Source: JBBATK01 sp040398805
GTDB taxonomy: Bacteria; Bacteroidota; Ignavibacteria; Kapaibacteriales; NICIL-2
Length of the DNA stretch: 64,000 nucleotides
Direction of reading: 5' to 3'
Assembly (NCBI GenBank): GCA_040398805.1
Contig: JBBATK010000002.1
Coordinates: 124,001 to 188,000, forward strand
Position 1 is the first letter of the stretch; every line of letters starts with the position of its first letter. This document shows positions 8,188 to 15,399 of the stretch, piece after piece. The notes beneath the pieces are model-generated. The model was not told where the DNA came from. It made no database searches and was given only the letters and a program-made list of their open reading frames with translations. The position numbers were made by a program, and so were the translations under genes.

Positions 8188-9274
8188 CGATCAACTCCAC
8201 GATCAGGCGGGCGGCATCGCGTGCCGCATCGGGTCGGGCCATGGCATGCAGCGCCGAACTCATGGCGGTGCGACACCCCGTGTCGCGCATCAGGCGGAGC
8301 ACTTCGGGCACGAGCTTCTCTGCGAGCTCGGCATCACGTATCATCACCGCGCCTCCGCGTTCTTCCAATGCTCGGGCGTTATGCTCCTGCTCGTTGTTGG
8401 CCGCGTGCGGATACGGTACAAGGATGGCGGGCTTCGCGACGGTGGCCAGCTCTGCCACCGTCCCACCGCCGGACCTGCAAACCACCATGTCGCAGGCCGC
8501 GTAGGCGGACGCCATATCGTTGATGAAGGGCACGGAGCGTATATGGCGCGGCAGATCCGCGGGCGCCGTGTGGGACGTACCCGTCTGCCAAAGCACTTGG
8601 ATGCCTTCGCGTTCGAAGAGGTGGACGGACGACTCGACGACGGTGTTGATGGAACGCGCGCCGAGAGAACCGCCGAACACCAACAGAGTGGGCTTCGACG
8701 GGTCGAGTCCGAACACGGCCGCGCCCGCAGCCCTGTCCGGCAGTTTCGTCAGAGAACCGCGGATGGGATTGCCGAGCACGCGGATCTTCCTTGCGGCTGC
8801 CGGCGAGAGATATCGTTGACATTCCTCGAAGGCCGCGATGATGAGCGAAGCACGATCGGCGACACGCCGGTTGGCTTTGCCGGGCAGTGCATTGGACTCG
8901 ATACACACCACAGGCACCGAACACACCGATGCCGCAAGGGCTACAGGGAATGAGATATACGTGCCCGCGCAAATGACGACCTGCGGTTTCCATGAACGGA
9001 TGCGGGCGATCACGCGCATGGTGGAGTGAAGGATGGTGAAGGGCAGAGCGTACGATTGAAGCGAGCGGACACCCTTGAAACCGCGAACGCTCAGCGGCTC
9101 GAACACGTATCCGAGTTGCGGCGCTACACGCGCCTCCATGCGATGAGGATTGCCGAAGAGGACGACATCTGCGGCGCGGATCTTCTGGATCTCCTCAACC
9201 ACCGCGACCGCCGGAAAAAGGTCTCCACCGGTGCCGCCGGCGGCAACGATGATTCGAAGCGGGGAATCGGTCAT
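8168..9274 (-). CDS. murG: UDP-GlcNAc:lipid I N-acetylglucosaminyltransferase MurG
   Basis: MurG adds GlcNAc to lipid I to make lipid II on the inner face of the cytoplasmic membrane. The 368-residue product from ATG 9274 has the GT28 two-domain form: N-terminal IIVAAGGTGGDLFPAVAV, VICAGTYISFPVALAA in the middle, then LLVFGGSLGARSIN, and the donor-site DMVVCRSGGGTVAELATVAKPAILVPYPHAANNEQEHNA. One oddity: the otherwise near-invariant GGTGGH loop reads GGTGGD, so the histidine is replaced by aspartate (codon GAC instead of CAC). The gene stands apart from the usual mur/fts cluster. Confidence 0.93.
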   Translation of the reverse strand: MTDSPLRIIVAAGGTGGDLFPAVAVVEEIQKIRAADVVLFGNPHRMEARVAPQLGYVFEPLSVRGFKGVRSLQSYALPFTILHSTMRVIARIRSWKPQVVICAGTYISFPVALAASVCSVPVVCIESNALPGKANRRVADRASLIIAAFEECQRYLSPAAARKIRVLGNPIRGSLTKLPDRAAGAAVFGLDPSKPTLLVFGGSLGARSINTVVESSVHLFEREGIQVLWQTGTSHTAPADLPRHIRSVPFINDMASAYAACDMVVCRSGGGTVAELATVAKPAILVPYPHAANNEQEHNARALEERGGAVMIRDAELAEKLVPEVLRLMRDTGCRTAMSSALHAMARPDAARDAARLIVELIATTRPS

Positions 9275-9394
9275 ACGTGTTGATTGAGGTTCGTTCGCCG
9301 AACATGTTCGCATCCGGCTCTGGAGTCATGACGACGAGCCGCAACGCGGTCCGCCGCGCGGTATTTTCGCTCGACAAATTAGGGGAAAAAATCC

Positions 9395-9402
9395 TACTTT
9401 TG
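9395..9402 (+). promoter_or_regulatory. Bacteroidota-type -7 promoter box upstream of the SPOR protein gene
   Basis: TACTTTTG matches TAnnTTTG exactly and lies 77 bases upstream of the SPOR-domain gene's ATG at 9479, in the divergent intergenic region after murG. A T-rich stretch lies upstream near 9363-9367, but the spacing is longer than the usual 19-21 bases, so the -33 element is uncertain. Confidence 0.5.
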
Positions 9403-9478
9403 ATTCGTCCGCAACACGCAGACGCCCGTGGCCGGCACGGGCCGCCCACAGCCTGACCTTACTATCAACGGAAGATCC

Positions 9479-10384
9479 ATGAAGCGCAGCACCCACGTTC
9501 TCCTCGCCTTTGCACTTCTCGTCCTTGCTTCGCTCGACCTTTCCGCTCAGACATCGTTCGTATACCAACGGCTTCGCATGATCATGAACGGCAAGACGGA
9601 CGACGTTCGCAAGGAACTCGTGGAACTGAGCAGGGAGATGCCTGAGGACCCCGGCGTCATGTTCCTGCAGGCGGCGGTGACGGAGGACGGTGCCAAGGCC
9701 GTTGTCGTCTATGAACGCATCACTCGTGATTTCCCCGACTGTGAGTGGGCCGACGACGCGCAGCTGCGTCTGGTGCAATATCACGCGCTCAAACGAGACA
9801 CTGTCCGCGCGCAACGCGAGCTCGCCAATTTCAAACGCTCCTATCCTCTGTCGGAGTACCTTGTGTTCGCGCACGACCTGGTGAAGTCGACCGTCGGACT
9901 CGGCAAAGAGGGAGCGAAGCCGGGCACACCGACAACGGAGCGACCGGTACCCGCCACATCATCGGCAGCATCCGCACCGACGAACACGACGGCATCGACG
10001 TCCGGCACGGCCACACCGGCCGGTACCTCGGCGCAACCGGTGACGAAACCGACCTTTGCCAAGAAGGAGCCGGCCAAAGACACCGTCAAGAAAGAGTCGC
10101 AAGCACCGACGTTGACGGCCCAAGCGTACACCGCTCCGAAGTCCGACGAGAAAAAGGTGTGGGGCTGGCAGATCGGTGTCTATTCCGCGCGGAAGACTGC
10201 GGAGACCGAAGCGCAGTCGTACCGGGAACAGCGCATGCGTGTGGACGTGATCGAGAAGGATGGCAAGTTCGCTGTCGTCGTCGGTAACTACTCTTCACGG
10301 GAATCGGCAGAGAAAAGCAAACCCTTGGTGGAAGCCCAATGCTCCTGCGTTCCGTATCTCATCGAAAAACCTGCCACACGCTAA
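9479..10384 (+). CDS. secreted SPOR-domain protein with TPR-like N-terminus
   Basis: A 301-residue envelope protein. Residues 1-24 form a signal peptide (MKRSTHVLLAFALLVLASLDLSAQ), which decides this ATG over the one at 9428. About 30-145 is helical with TPR/BamD-like spacing (VFLQAAVTEDGAKAVVVYERITRDFPDCEWADDAQLRLVQYHAL). A Thr/Ala/Pro-rich linker (about 145-220) leads to a C-terminal SPOR domain (about 225-301: WGWQIGVYSARKTAETEAQSY...VVVGNYSSRESAEKSK). SPOR domains bind denuded septal glycan strands, so a role at the division site or in peptidoglycan contact is likely. This layout is common in Bacteroidota. The next gene begins 16 bases downstream. Confidence 0.82.
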   Translation: MKRSTHVLLAFALLVLASLDLSAQTSFVYQRLRMIMNGKTDDVRKELVELSREMPEDPGVMFLQAAVTEDGAKAVVVYERITRDFPDCEWADDAQLRLVQYHALKRDTVRAQRELANFKRSYPLSEYLVFAHDLVKSTVGLGKEGAKPGTPTTERPVPATSSAASAPTNTTASTSGTATPAGTSAQPVTKPTFAKKEPAKDTVKKESQAPTLTAQAYTAPKSDEKKVWGWQIGVYSARKTAETEAQSYREQRMRVDVIEKDGKFAVVVGNYSSRESAEKSKPLVEAQCSCVPYLIEKPATR

Positions 10385-10400
10385 CCGACCGAAACCCGTG

Positions 10401-11162
10401 ATGATCCGCACCCATACCCGTGTCATCACGATCGCCCTGTGCGTCCTCGTCGCCTGGTCGGCCGCATCCTCGCTCTCGGCTCAATGCTTCGACATCACAC
10501 CGGACTCCGTGCGCTCGTTCGTCGGCGAGTCCGTCGCCATCCCGTTCCGTGTCCGTATCCCCTCCACCACCGGTGCGTCCGTCGCCATAGCCGCACGGGT
10601 GCGCGTCGGCAACTACACGCTCGCGTATCCATCGGGCATTCGCGGGTTGAATGTGACGCCGGACAGTACTCGTATCGACATGGTGGAGCCGGGTGTGTTC
10701 ACGCTACGGTTCTCCGTCAGGGCGCAGGGCGACTCCATCGCTTCCATCGCCCTTGAGTGCCTGGCCCTTGCGGGGTCCGACACCGTATGCGTCGTCACGA
10801 TGGACAGTGTGATCGTGGACGGTGCATCGTGCGACGCAGACTCCGTCACCTTCTTCTCGTCCAGTCTGGATCATGGTGGAACGTATATCAAGCCTCTCAG
10901 CGTGAGCTCCCCGGTCCCCTTACCCTGTGAGCAATGCTCTGGAGTGCGCTGGGTGGTCGGGTCCGACAAAGCCGATACCGTGCGCGTGGACATCATCGAC
11001 ATGATCGGAAGAACCATCGACACCTTCCGTACCGATGTCGTCGTCGGTAAGAGCACGATACTATACGACCACAGGAAGAAGCAGGTTTACAACGGACTCT
11101 ACGCGGCCCTCTTCCGCTCGAGCACGGGAACCGTCATACGGTGGTTCATCCTTGCGGATTGA
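10401..11162 (+). CDS. small secreted protein with cohesin-like region and T9SS-type C-terminal domain
   Basis: A 253-residue exported protein. The signal peptide is about residues 1-27, ending near SLSAQ. Residues about 30-150 are all-beta, with DSVRSFVGESVAIPFRVRIPSTTGASVAIAARVRVGNYTLAYP resembling cohesin/Ig-like modules. The last 70 residues (ADTVRVDIIDMIGRTIDTFRT...NGLYAALFRSSTGTVIRWFILAD) have the strand pattern and G-L-Y...-R-S-G ending of T9SS type A sorting domains. No enzyme motif is visible. It is 16 bases downstream of the SPOR gene, probably on the same transcript. The cohesin-like reading is inference; the secretion signals are direct. Confidence 0.65.
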   Translation: MIRTHTRVITIALCVLVAWSAASSLSAQCFDITPDSVRSFVGESVAIPFRVRIPSTTGASVAIAARVRVGNYTLAYPSGIRGLNVTPDSTRIDMVEPGVFTLRFSVRAQGDSIASIALECLALAGSDTVCVVTMDSVIVDGASCDADSVTFFSSSLDHGGTYIKPLSVSSPVPLPCEQCSGVRWVVGSDKADTVRVDIIDMIGRTIDTFRTDVVVGKSTILYDHRKKQVYNGLYAALFRSSTGTVIRWFILAD

Positions 11163-11210
11163 GGTGCATGGCAATCGGAAGCGGCACGACATCGCATGCT
11201 GTGCCATCCC

Positions 11211-12128
11211 CTACCGATGCAGGTGGGTATTGATCCAGCCGTGGATCTTCTCATCCAGGACGGTCCCGCCGATTTCGGAGATGTTCAGGTGTCCCGCTCC
11301 CTCCACGATGTAGAGCTCCTTGTCACGAGCGGCCAGGCTTCGGTAGTTCCTTCTGCCGTAGTCCACGCTGACGCGATCGTCCTGATCGCCGTGCACGAAG
11401 AGGACCGGCTGACGGACGCCGTGCGCGGCGCGCTCGGGAAGAACGTCATCGACCGTGAATCCGGCGATGCTCTCGCTGCGTGACACGATATGGTCTACCA
11501 CCGCTTGCCAGCGGATGGAGTAAAGTCTCAGCATGTAATCACCCACCGTTTCCCGCAGCGATGCGAAGGCGCAGACAATGATGCCGCATCGCAGTCGGGG
11601 TTCTATCTCGAGTGCCTGAAGGGCGATGGCACCGCCCATCGACGAACCGTGAATGGCGAAGGGTCCGTGCAAACCATAGGTGGTCTCGATCTCGTTGAGA
11701 CAATCGACGACGTCGTGTTTCTCCCTGTATCCGAGGGTGCAGAACTCACCGCTGCTCGCACCATTGGCTCGCGAATCGTACGCCACGACATTATATCCGA
11801 ACCGCACATACTTGGCGATGCGCGGCGCCACCATTTCCTTACAGCTTGCGATTCCGTGCAGCACCAGTATGGTTCCGAGCGCATTCTCCGCGCGAAGGAT
11901 CCATGTATCGAGCTCGCAACCGTCGCGGGTGTGCAGGACCACCCGCTCAGGATTCAATCCGAACAGCTCATGGACATTCTCCGTGCCGAATCTCTTGACC
12001 AGGTCCTTCGATGTCATGCGCGAGGGACGGATGGCCAGATACGGTAGGACGAAATGCACCTTGTAGGCTGCATACGCAAGGAGCAGCAGCACTACGACGA
12101 TGAGGACGAGGATGATGGATGTGATCAT
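11211..12128 (-). CDS. membrane-anchored alpha/beta hydrolase
   Basis: A 305-residue serine hydrolase. Residues 1-22 (MITSIILVLIVVVLLLLAYAAY) form a single N-terminal transmembrane anchor. The alpha/beta-hydrolase core follows with the oxyanion strand ILVLHGIASCKE, the nucleophile elbow GSSMGG (Ser in the centre), FVHGDQDDRVS for the acid and GAGHLN for the catalytic histidine. It resembles BEM46/YqkD-type peptidase-like or esterase-like hydrolases. Substrate is unknown. The ATG at 12128 is chosen because an exact -7 promoter box lies 24 bases upstream and the anchor starts there; the frame runs further upstream without homology. Confidence 0.82.
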   Translation of the reverse strand: MITSIILVLIVVVLLLLAYAAYKVHFVLPYLAIRPSRMTSKDLVKRFGTENVHELFGLNPERVVLHTRDGCELDTWILRAENALGTILVLHGIASCKEMVAPRIAKYVRFGYNVVAYDSRANGASSGEFCTLGYREKHDVVDCLNEIETTYGLHGPFAIHGSSMGGAIALQALEIEPRLRCGIIVCAFASLRETVGDYMLRLYSIRWQAVVDHIVSRSESIAGFTVDDVLPERAAHGVRQPVLFVHGDQDDRVSVDYGRRNYRSLAARDKELYIVEGAGHLNISEIGGTVLDEKIHGWINTHLHR

Positions 12129-12151
12129 GGTTCGGGCGTTTCCGTTCGTGA

Positions 12152-12159
12152 CAAATCTA
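12152..12159 (-). promoter_or_regulatory. Bacteroidota-type -7 promoter box upstream of the alpha/beta hydrolase gene
   Basis: The minus strand reads TAGATTTG, an exact TAnnTTTG match 24 bases upstream of the hydrolase ATG at 12128. It lies between that gene and the terminator of the upstream OmpA gene, as expected for an independent transcription unit. Confidence 0.55.
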
Positions 12160-12190
12160 CGGTCACACGCGGTTGCGCGCGCGACGCCGA

Positions 12191-12229
12191 AAAAAACAAA
12201 GGCCTGTCCGAAACACTCGGACAGGCCTT
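12191..12229 (-). terminator. Rho-independent terminator of the PD40/OmpA gene
   Basis: A perfect 12-bp stem, AAGGCCTGTCCG (12199-12210) with CGGACAGGCCTT (12218-12229), encloses a seven-base loop. On the minus strand it is followed by TTTGTTTTTT (12191-12200), i.e. a U-tract, 28 bases after the OmpA stop codon. This is one of the clearest terminators in the window. Confidence 0.9.
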
Positions 12230-12256
12230 GAGGAAATCTGCAGGTGCTGATTCTGC

Positions 12257-14995
12257 TTACTTCTGCTCGTCGCAGAGGTGAGCGTCTTCGAGCGGTGTCT
12301 GAATGACGATCTTCACCGTACGGTTGTAGAAGCGTCCTTCGGGGATTGCATTGTCGTACAGGGGATCGTCCTCTCCGACACCGCGGGTGGAGAGCGAACC
12401 TACGCCCTTCGTCCGCGATTTGATGCCATCGTTCGCCGTCTTCGCACGTGCTTCGGACAAACGCTTGTTGGCATCGAACATACCGACGACATCCGTATGG
12501 CCTTCCACATCGACCTTCGATGTGGAGAAACAACGATTGTACACGTAGTCGTTCAGGATGCGCTCGTTACGAGGGCCCGCTTGCGCGGAGTTGAAGGGGA
12601 AGAGGATGAGGTTGTACTTCTCGAGTGTCGAGTCCTTACCCGTCGATCCGGCCGTCTTGTCTACGGCACCGCATTGCGTCTTGACATACTTGACCGGAAC
12701 GGTCACCCATGGCGACTCGCAATCGGAGCCTTGCTTTGAGGTGACCACAAGGCGCGCCTTGTAGGAAGCAAGATTGTACACGTTCTTGTTCGTTGTCGAA
12801 ACGCCGGTCTTCGACGTCGTATCGGGATAGGCACCGGATTCGTTCTGCCAGTCGTACTTCACCGACGGCTGCGTGGTACCGATGTCCTTGATGGTAGCCC
12901 ACGGTTTCTCATCGCGAAGGATCTCGACACGACGGCTGGCCACGAGTTCGTCCTCGATGCCGTTGCGCAAGCCCCACGTCATTTCTTCCGGTTGCGGGAA
13001 CACCTTCGGATCGCGGTCGATGATCGGCTTGATCACTTCCCAGTCTTCGCAGATGATTTCCGTACGACGGTTCTCGACGATACCCATGGAGTCCTTGGGG
13101 TTCGACGGCAGCTCAGGGATGTCGCGGAACTCAAGCTTCATGCGGCTTTCGGAGATTTTCCAGATGTCACGGAGATAGTTATAGACGATCGTTGCACGCT
13201 CTTTGGACAAGCCCGGCGTCTTTTCTGTCGGCGATGTCTGGATGGTGTTGTTATCCGTGCAACCGACGATGCGGATCTTCGCATCGGGATTCTTCGTGAG
13301 ACGGTATCCGAAGATGTTCAAGACGTGGTAGTACTTCTGGAGCGTGCCACCCGGGATGCGCTCGTCAGAGAAACCTTGCGTCTGTGACGGTGAATTGAAC
13401 AAGACATAGCGACTGGGAATCGTGGACTTACCCATGTCGAAGAACACATAGTTCAAGAGCGGGTGCAACTGGATGGATGCAACCTGACGCATGACAAGAC
13501 CACGGAACGCTTGCATTTCTGCGTCGTTCGGGTTCTCTTTCGCATACACGGATTGCTCCACCTGAGGAACGAGTTGCGGACGCTGACCGAGCTTGATGGT
13601 AACGTTATAGACGTCGGGCTTGTCGGCATCGTTCTTTTCCGTCGTGATACCGGGCTTCTTGATGTTGAGGACGGTCTTCTTTTCGCCGTACCGACTGCTC
13701 GATGCGACGATTTCCAGGTTCACGTCATTGATGGAATCCTTCGGATTGCCGAAGTCGTTGTTACCGAAGATGGATTGATATTCCTTCTTTCCATAGGTAA
13801 CGCTGTCCGCCACGCGACGCTTCGTCAGCTCGTTCGTCACCGTCACCAACGCCGGGATGTTCGCGCCCGTACACTCGTCAACGACTTGGACATTGACCTG
13901 CGCCGCCTTGAAGAAGGTAGGAACGAAGGCCATGAACACGTCGTACTTGCCTTGGAATCCTGCGATGTCCTCGCGCTCGGACGACCAGTACATGACGTCG
14001 CCGGAGGCGGGAAGGGACAAGAAGGATTCGTTTTCCTTCGTGTTGATCGGTGCACCCAGGTTCACGGGCTTGGACCATGTGTCCTTGCCTTGCGCATCGG
14101 TGCCGGTCTTCTTCACATAATAGAAGTCCAGGCCGCCGATGTTCGGTTTGTGTCCGTCGGAAGCGAAGAACAATGTGGTGTTATCGGCACCGATGAAGGG
14201 CGACCAGTCCTTGCCGGACGTGTTGATCGCGGTCAGCGGTTCTGCCGGTTTCCACTTCTCGGTTGCTTCGTCACGATCCGTGTACCAGATATCGAAATTG
14301 TCATCGCCGTGCGGACCGGGACGGTTCGAAGCGAAATAAATGCGGTTCTTATCGGAGGTGATGGACGGTTGTGAATCCCATTTGACGGAATTGACCTCAC
14401 GACCCAGGTTTCGCGGCTTGCCCCATACTTCGCCCTCAACGTCGGAGATGTACAGGTCGCAATCACCGAGACCGTCGGGACGCAGACAGGCCGTGAAGAC
14501 GAGCGTCTGGTTATCCGCAGAAATCGATGCCACGCCTTCATTACGACGGGAGTTCACGCTGAGCTCGGGACCGAACTGATGGACTGTATCGATGTTAAAC
14601 GGCGGGAAAAAGGTGGAATCAAGGTTCTCCAGCTTCTTGGTCGCCCAGAAGTCATGGGAAGGGTCGCCGTTCTTGTTGAGCATGGAGCCCGGACGATCGC
14701 TCACGAAATACAACGTGCGTCCGTCCGCAGAAACCGTCGGCGCATAGTCCAGCCCTTTGGTATTCACCACGGGTCCCAAGTTGATGATGCGGAGTTTCTT
14801 CATATTCGCTTCCGAAAGGAAGAATCCCGGCTCCTCATCCGCTTTCACGATCTCATACGCGAACAAATACAGCTGTCGCTTCCCCATAGCGACGTTCTTC
14901 GAGACGTTGCCCAATTCCATTTCGAAAGCGTATGTGGAAAGAGCTCCGGTGCAAAAAAGGAGGACCAAAGACGTGTAAAAAATCAGTCGTCGCAT
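12257..14995 (-). CDS. PD40 beta-propeller protein with two OmpA-like domains
   Basis: A 912-residue exported protein. Signal peptide 1-23 (...ALSTYA). Residues about 85-350 hold PD40/WD40-like propeller repeats (SADGRTLYFVSDRPG, SADNQTLVFTA, TSDKNRIYFASNRPG, GADNTTLFFASDG). An Ig/carboxypeptidase-regulatory-like segment covers about 365-470. An OmpA-like domain lies at about 515-650 (FFDMGKSTIP...ATIVYNYL...ENRRTEI) and a second at about 797-898 (LFPFNSAQAGPRN...VDVEGHTDVVG...NRTVKIVI). OmpA domains bind peptidoglycan. PD40-OmpA proteins such as PorE support T9SS and gliding in Bacteroidota; that role here is inference. Duplication of the OmpA domain is unusual. A strong terminator follows. 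Confidence 0.85.
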   Translation of the reverse strand: MRRLIFYTSLVLLFCTGALSTYAFEMELGNVSKNVAMGKRQLYLFAYEIVKADEEPGFFLSEANMKKLRIINLGPVVNTKGLDYAPTVSADGRTLYFVSDRPGSMLNKNGDPSHDFWATKKLENLDSTFFPPFNIDTVHQFGPELSVNSRRNEGVASISADNQTLVFTACLRPDGLGDCDLYISDVEGEVWGKPRNLGREVNSVKWDSQPSITSDKNRIYFASNRPGPHGDDNFDIWYTDRDEATEKWKPAEPLTAINTSGKDWSPFIGADNTTLFFASDGHKPNIGGLDFYYVKKTGTDAQGKDTWSKPVNLGAPINTKENESFLSLPASGDVMYWSSEREDIAGFQGKYDVFMAFVPTFFKAAQVNVQVVDECTGANIPALVTVTNELTKRRVADSVTYGKKEYQSIFGNNDFGNPKDSINDVNLEIVASSSRYGEKKTVLNIKKPGITTEKNDADKPDVYNVTIKLGQRPQLVPQVEQSVYAKENPNDAEMQAFRGLVMRQVASIQLHPLLNYVFFDMGKSTIPSRYVLFNSPSQTQGFSDERIPGGTLQKYYHVLNIFGYRLTKNPDAKIRIVGCTDNNTIQTSPTEKTPGLSKERATIVYNYLRDIWKISESRMKLEFRDIPELPSNPKDSMGIVENRRTEIICEDWEVIKPIIDRDPKVFPQPEEMTWGLRNGIEDELVASRRVEILRDEKPWATIKDIGTTQPSVKYDWQNESGAYPDTTSKTGVSTTNKNVYNLASYKARLVVTSKQGSDCESPWVTVPVKYVKTQCGAVDKTAGSTGKDSTLEKYNLILFPFNSAQAGPRNERILNDYVYNRCFSTSKVDVEGHTDVVGMFDANKRLSEARAKTANDGIKSRTKGVGSLSTRGVGEDDPLYDNAIPEGRFYNRTVKIVIQTPLEDAHLCDEQK

Positions 14996-15399
14996 AAGCC
15001 TACCACCTGCGTTAAGTAAAAAAAAGTACGTTTTTCCCTGTTTTAACCGTGTTCCATGAATCCCCGAACACGTTCCCTCAGTTGTTTAGCGGTGTCCTGC
15101 GGTCGGTCAAAATACACCACGAACGAAATACTCACAATGAATTTTTGAGCAAAGTGTGTGATTTCCACCACACTTTCGGCGTGACCTGCGGTAACCACGA
15201 TTCTCCCCGTGCGGGACTCCCCAATCGTCCCCTTCCGTGCACGCTTCCCTCCGCCCACCCGGTCCGTTCTCTCCTTCCAACCTCTGTCCAATGCGTGTTT
15301 TGACCTATTTTGCAGCCACAGTCGTCGCTGGCCGTCACCATCCGTAAGCAAACCGACCGGAGTGAATGCCGCACCTTCACGTACGATTCGCCATTGCCC
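14996..15399. other. 404-base divergent intergenic region (OmpA protein / acyl-CoA mutase)
   Basis: No convincing gene. On the minus strand an A/T-rich run near 15018-15028 gives TACTTTTT, one base off the TAnnTTTG box, 23-33 bases upstream of the OmpA ATG. On the plus strand TATTTTG (15307-15313) is a one-base-shorter -7 variant about 85 bases before the mutase ATG. An 8-bp inverted repeat AAAGTGTG/CACACTTT (15151-15158 and 15169-15176) with a ten-base spacer could be an operator or a small hairpin. Short open frames here have no recognisable product. Confidence 0.5.

Noticed and set aside
11161..11190. GGCAC...GTGCC hairpin as a terminator after the small secreted protein gene
   Set aside because: Only a five-bp stem and no T-run follows, so it is too weak to call.
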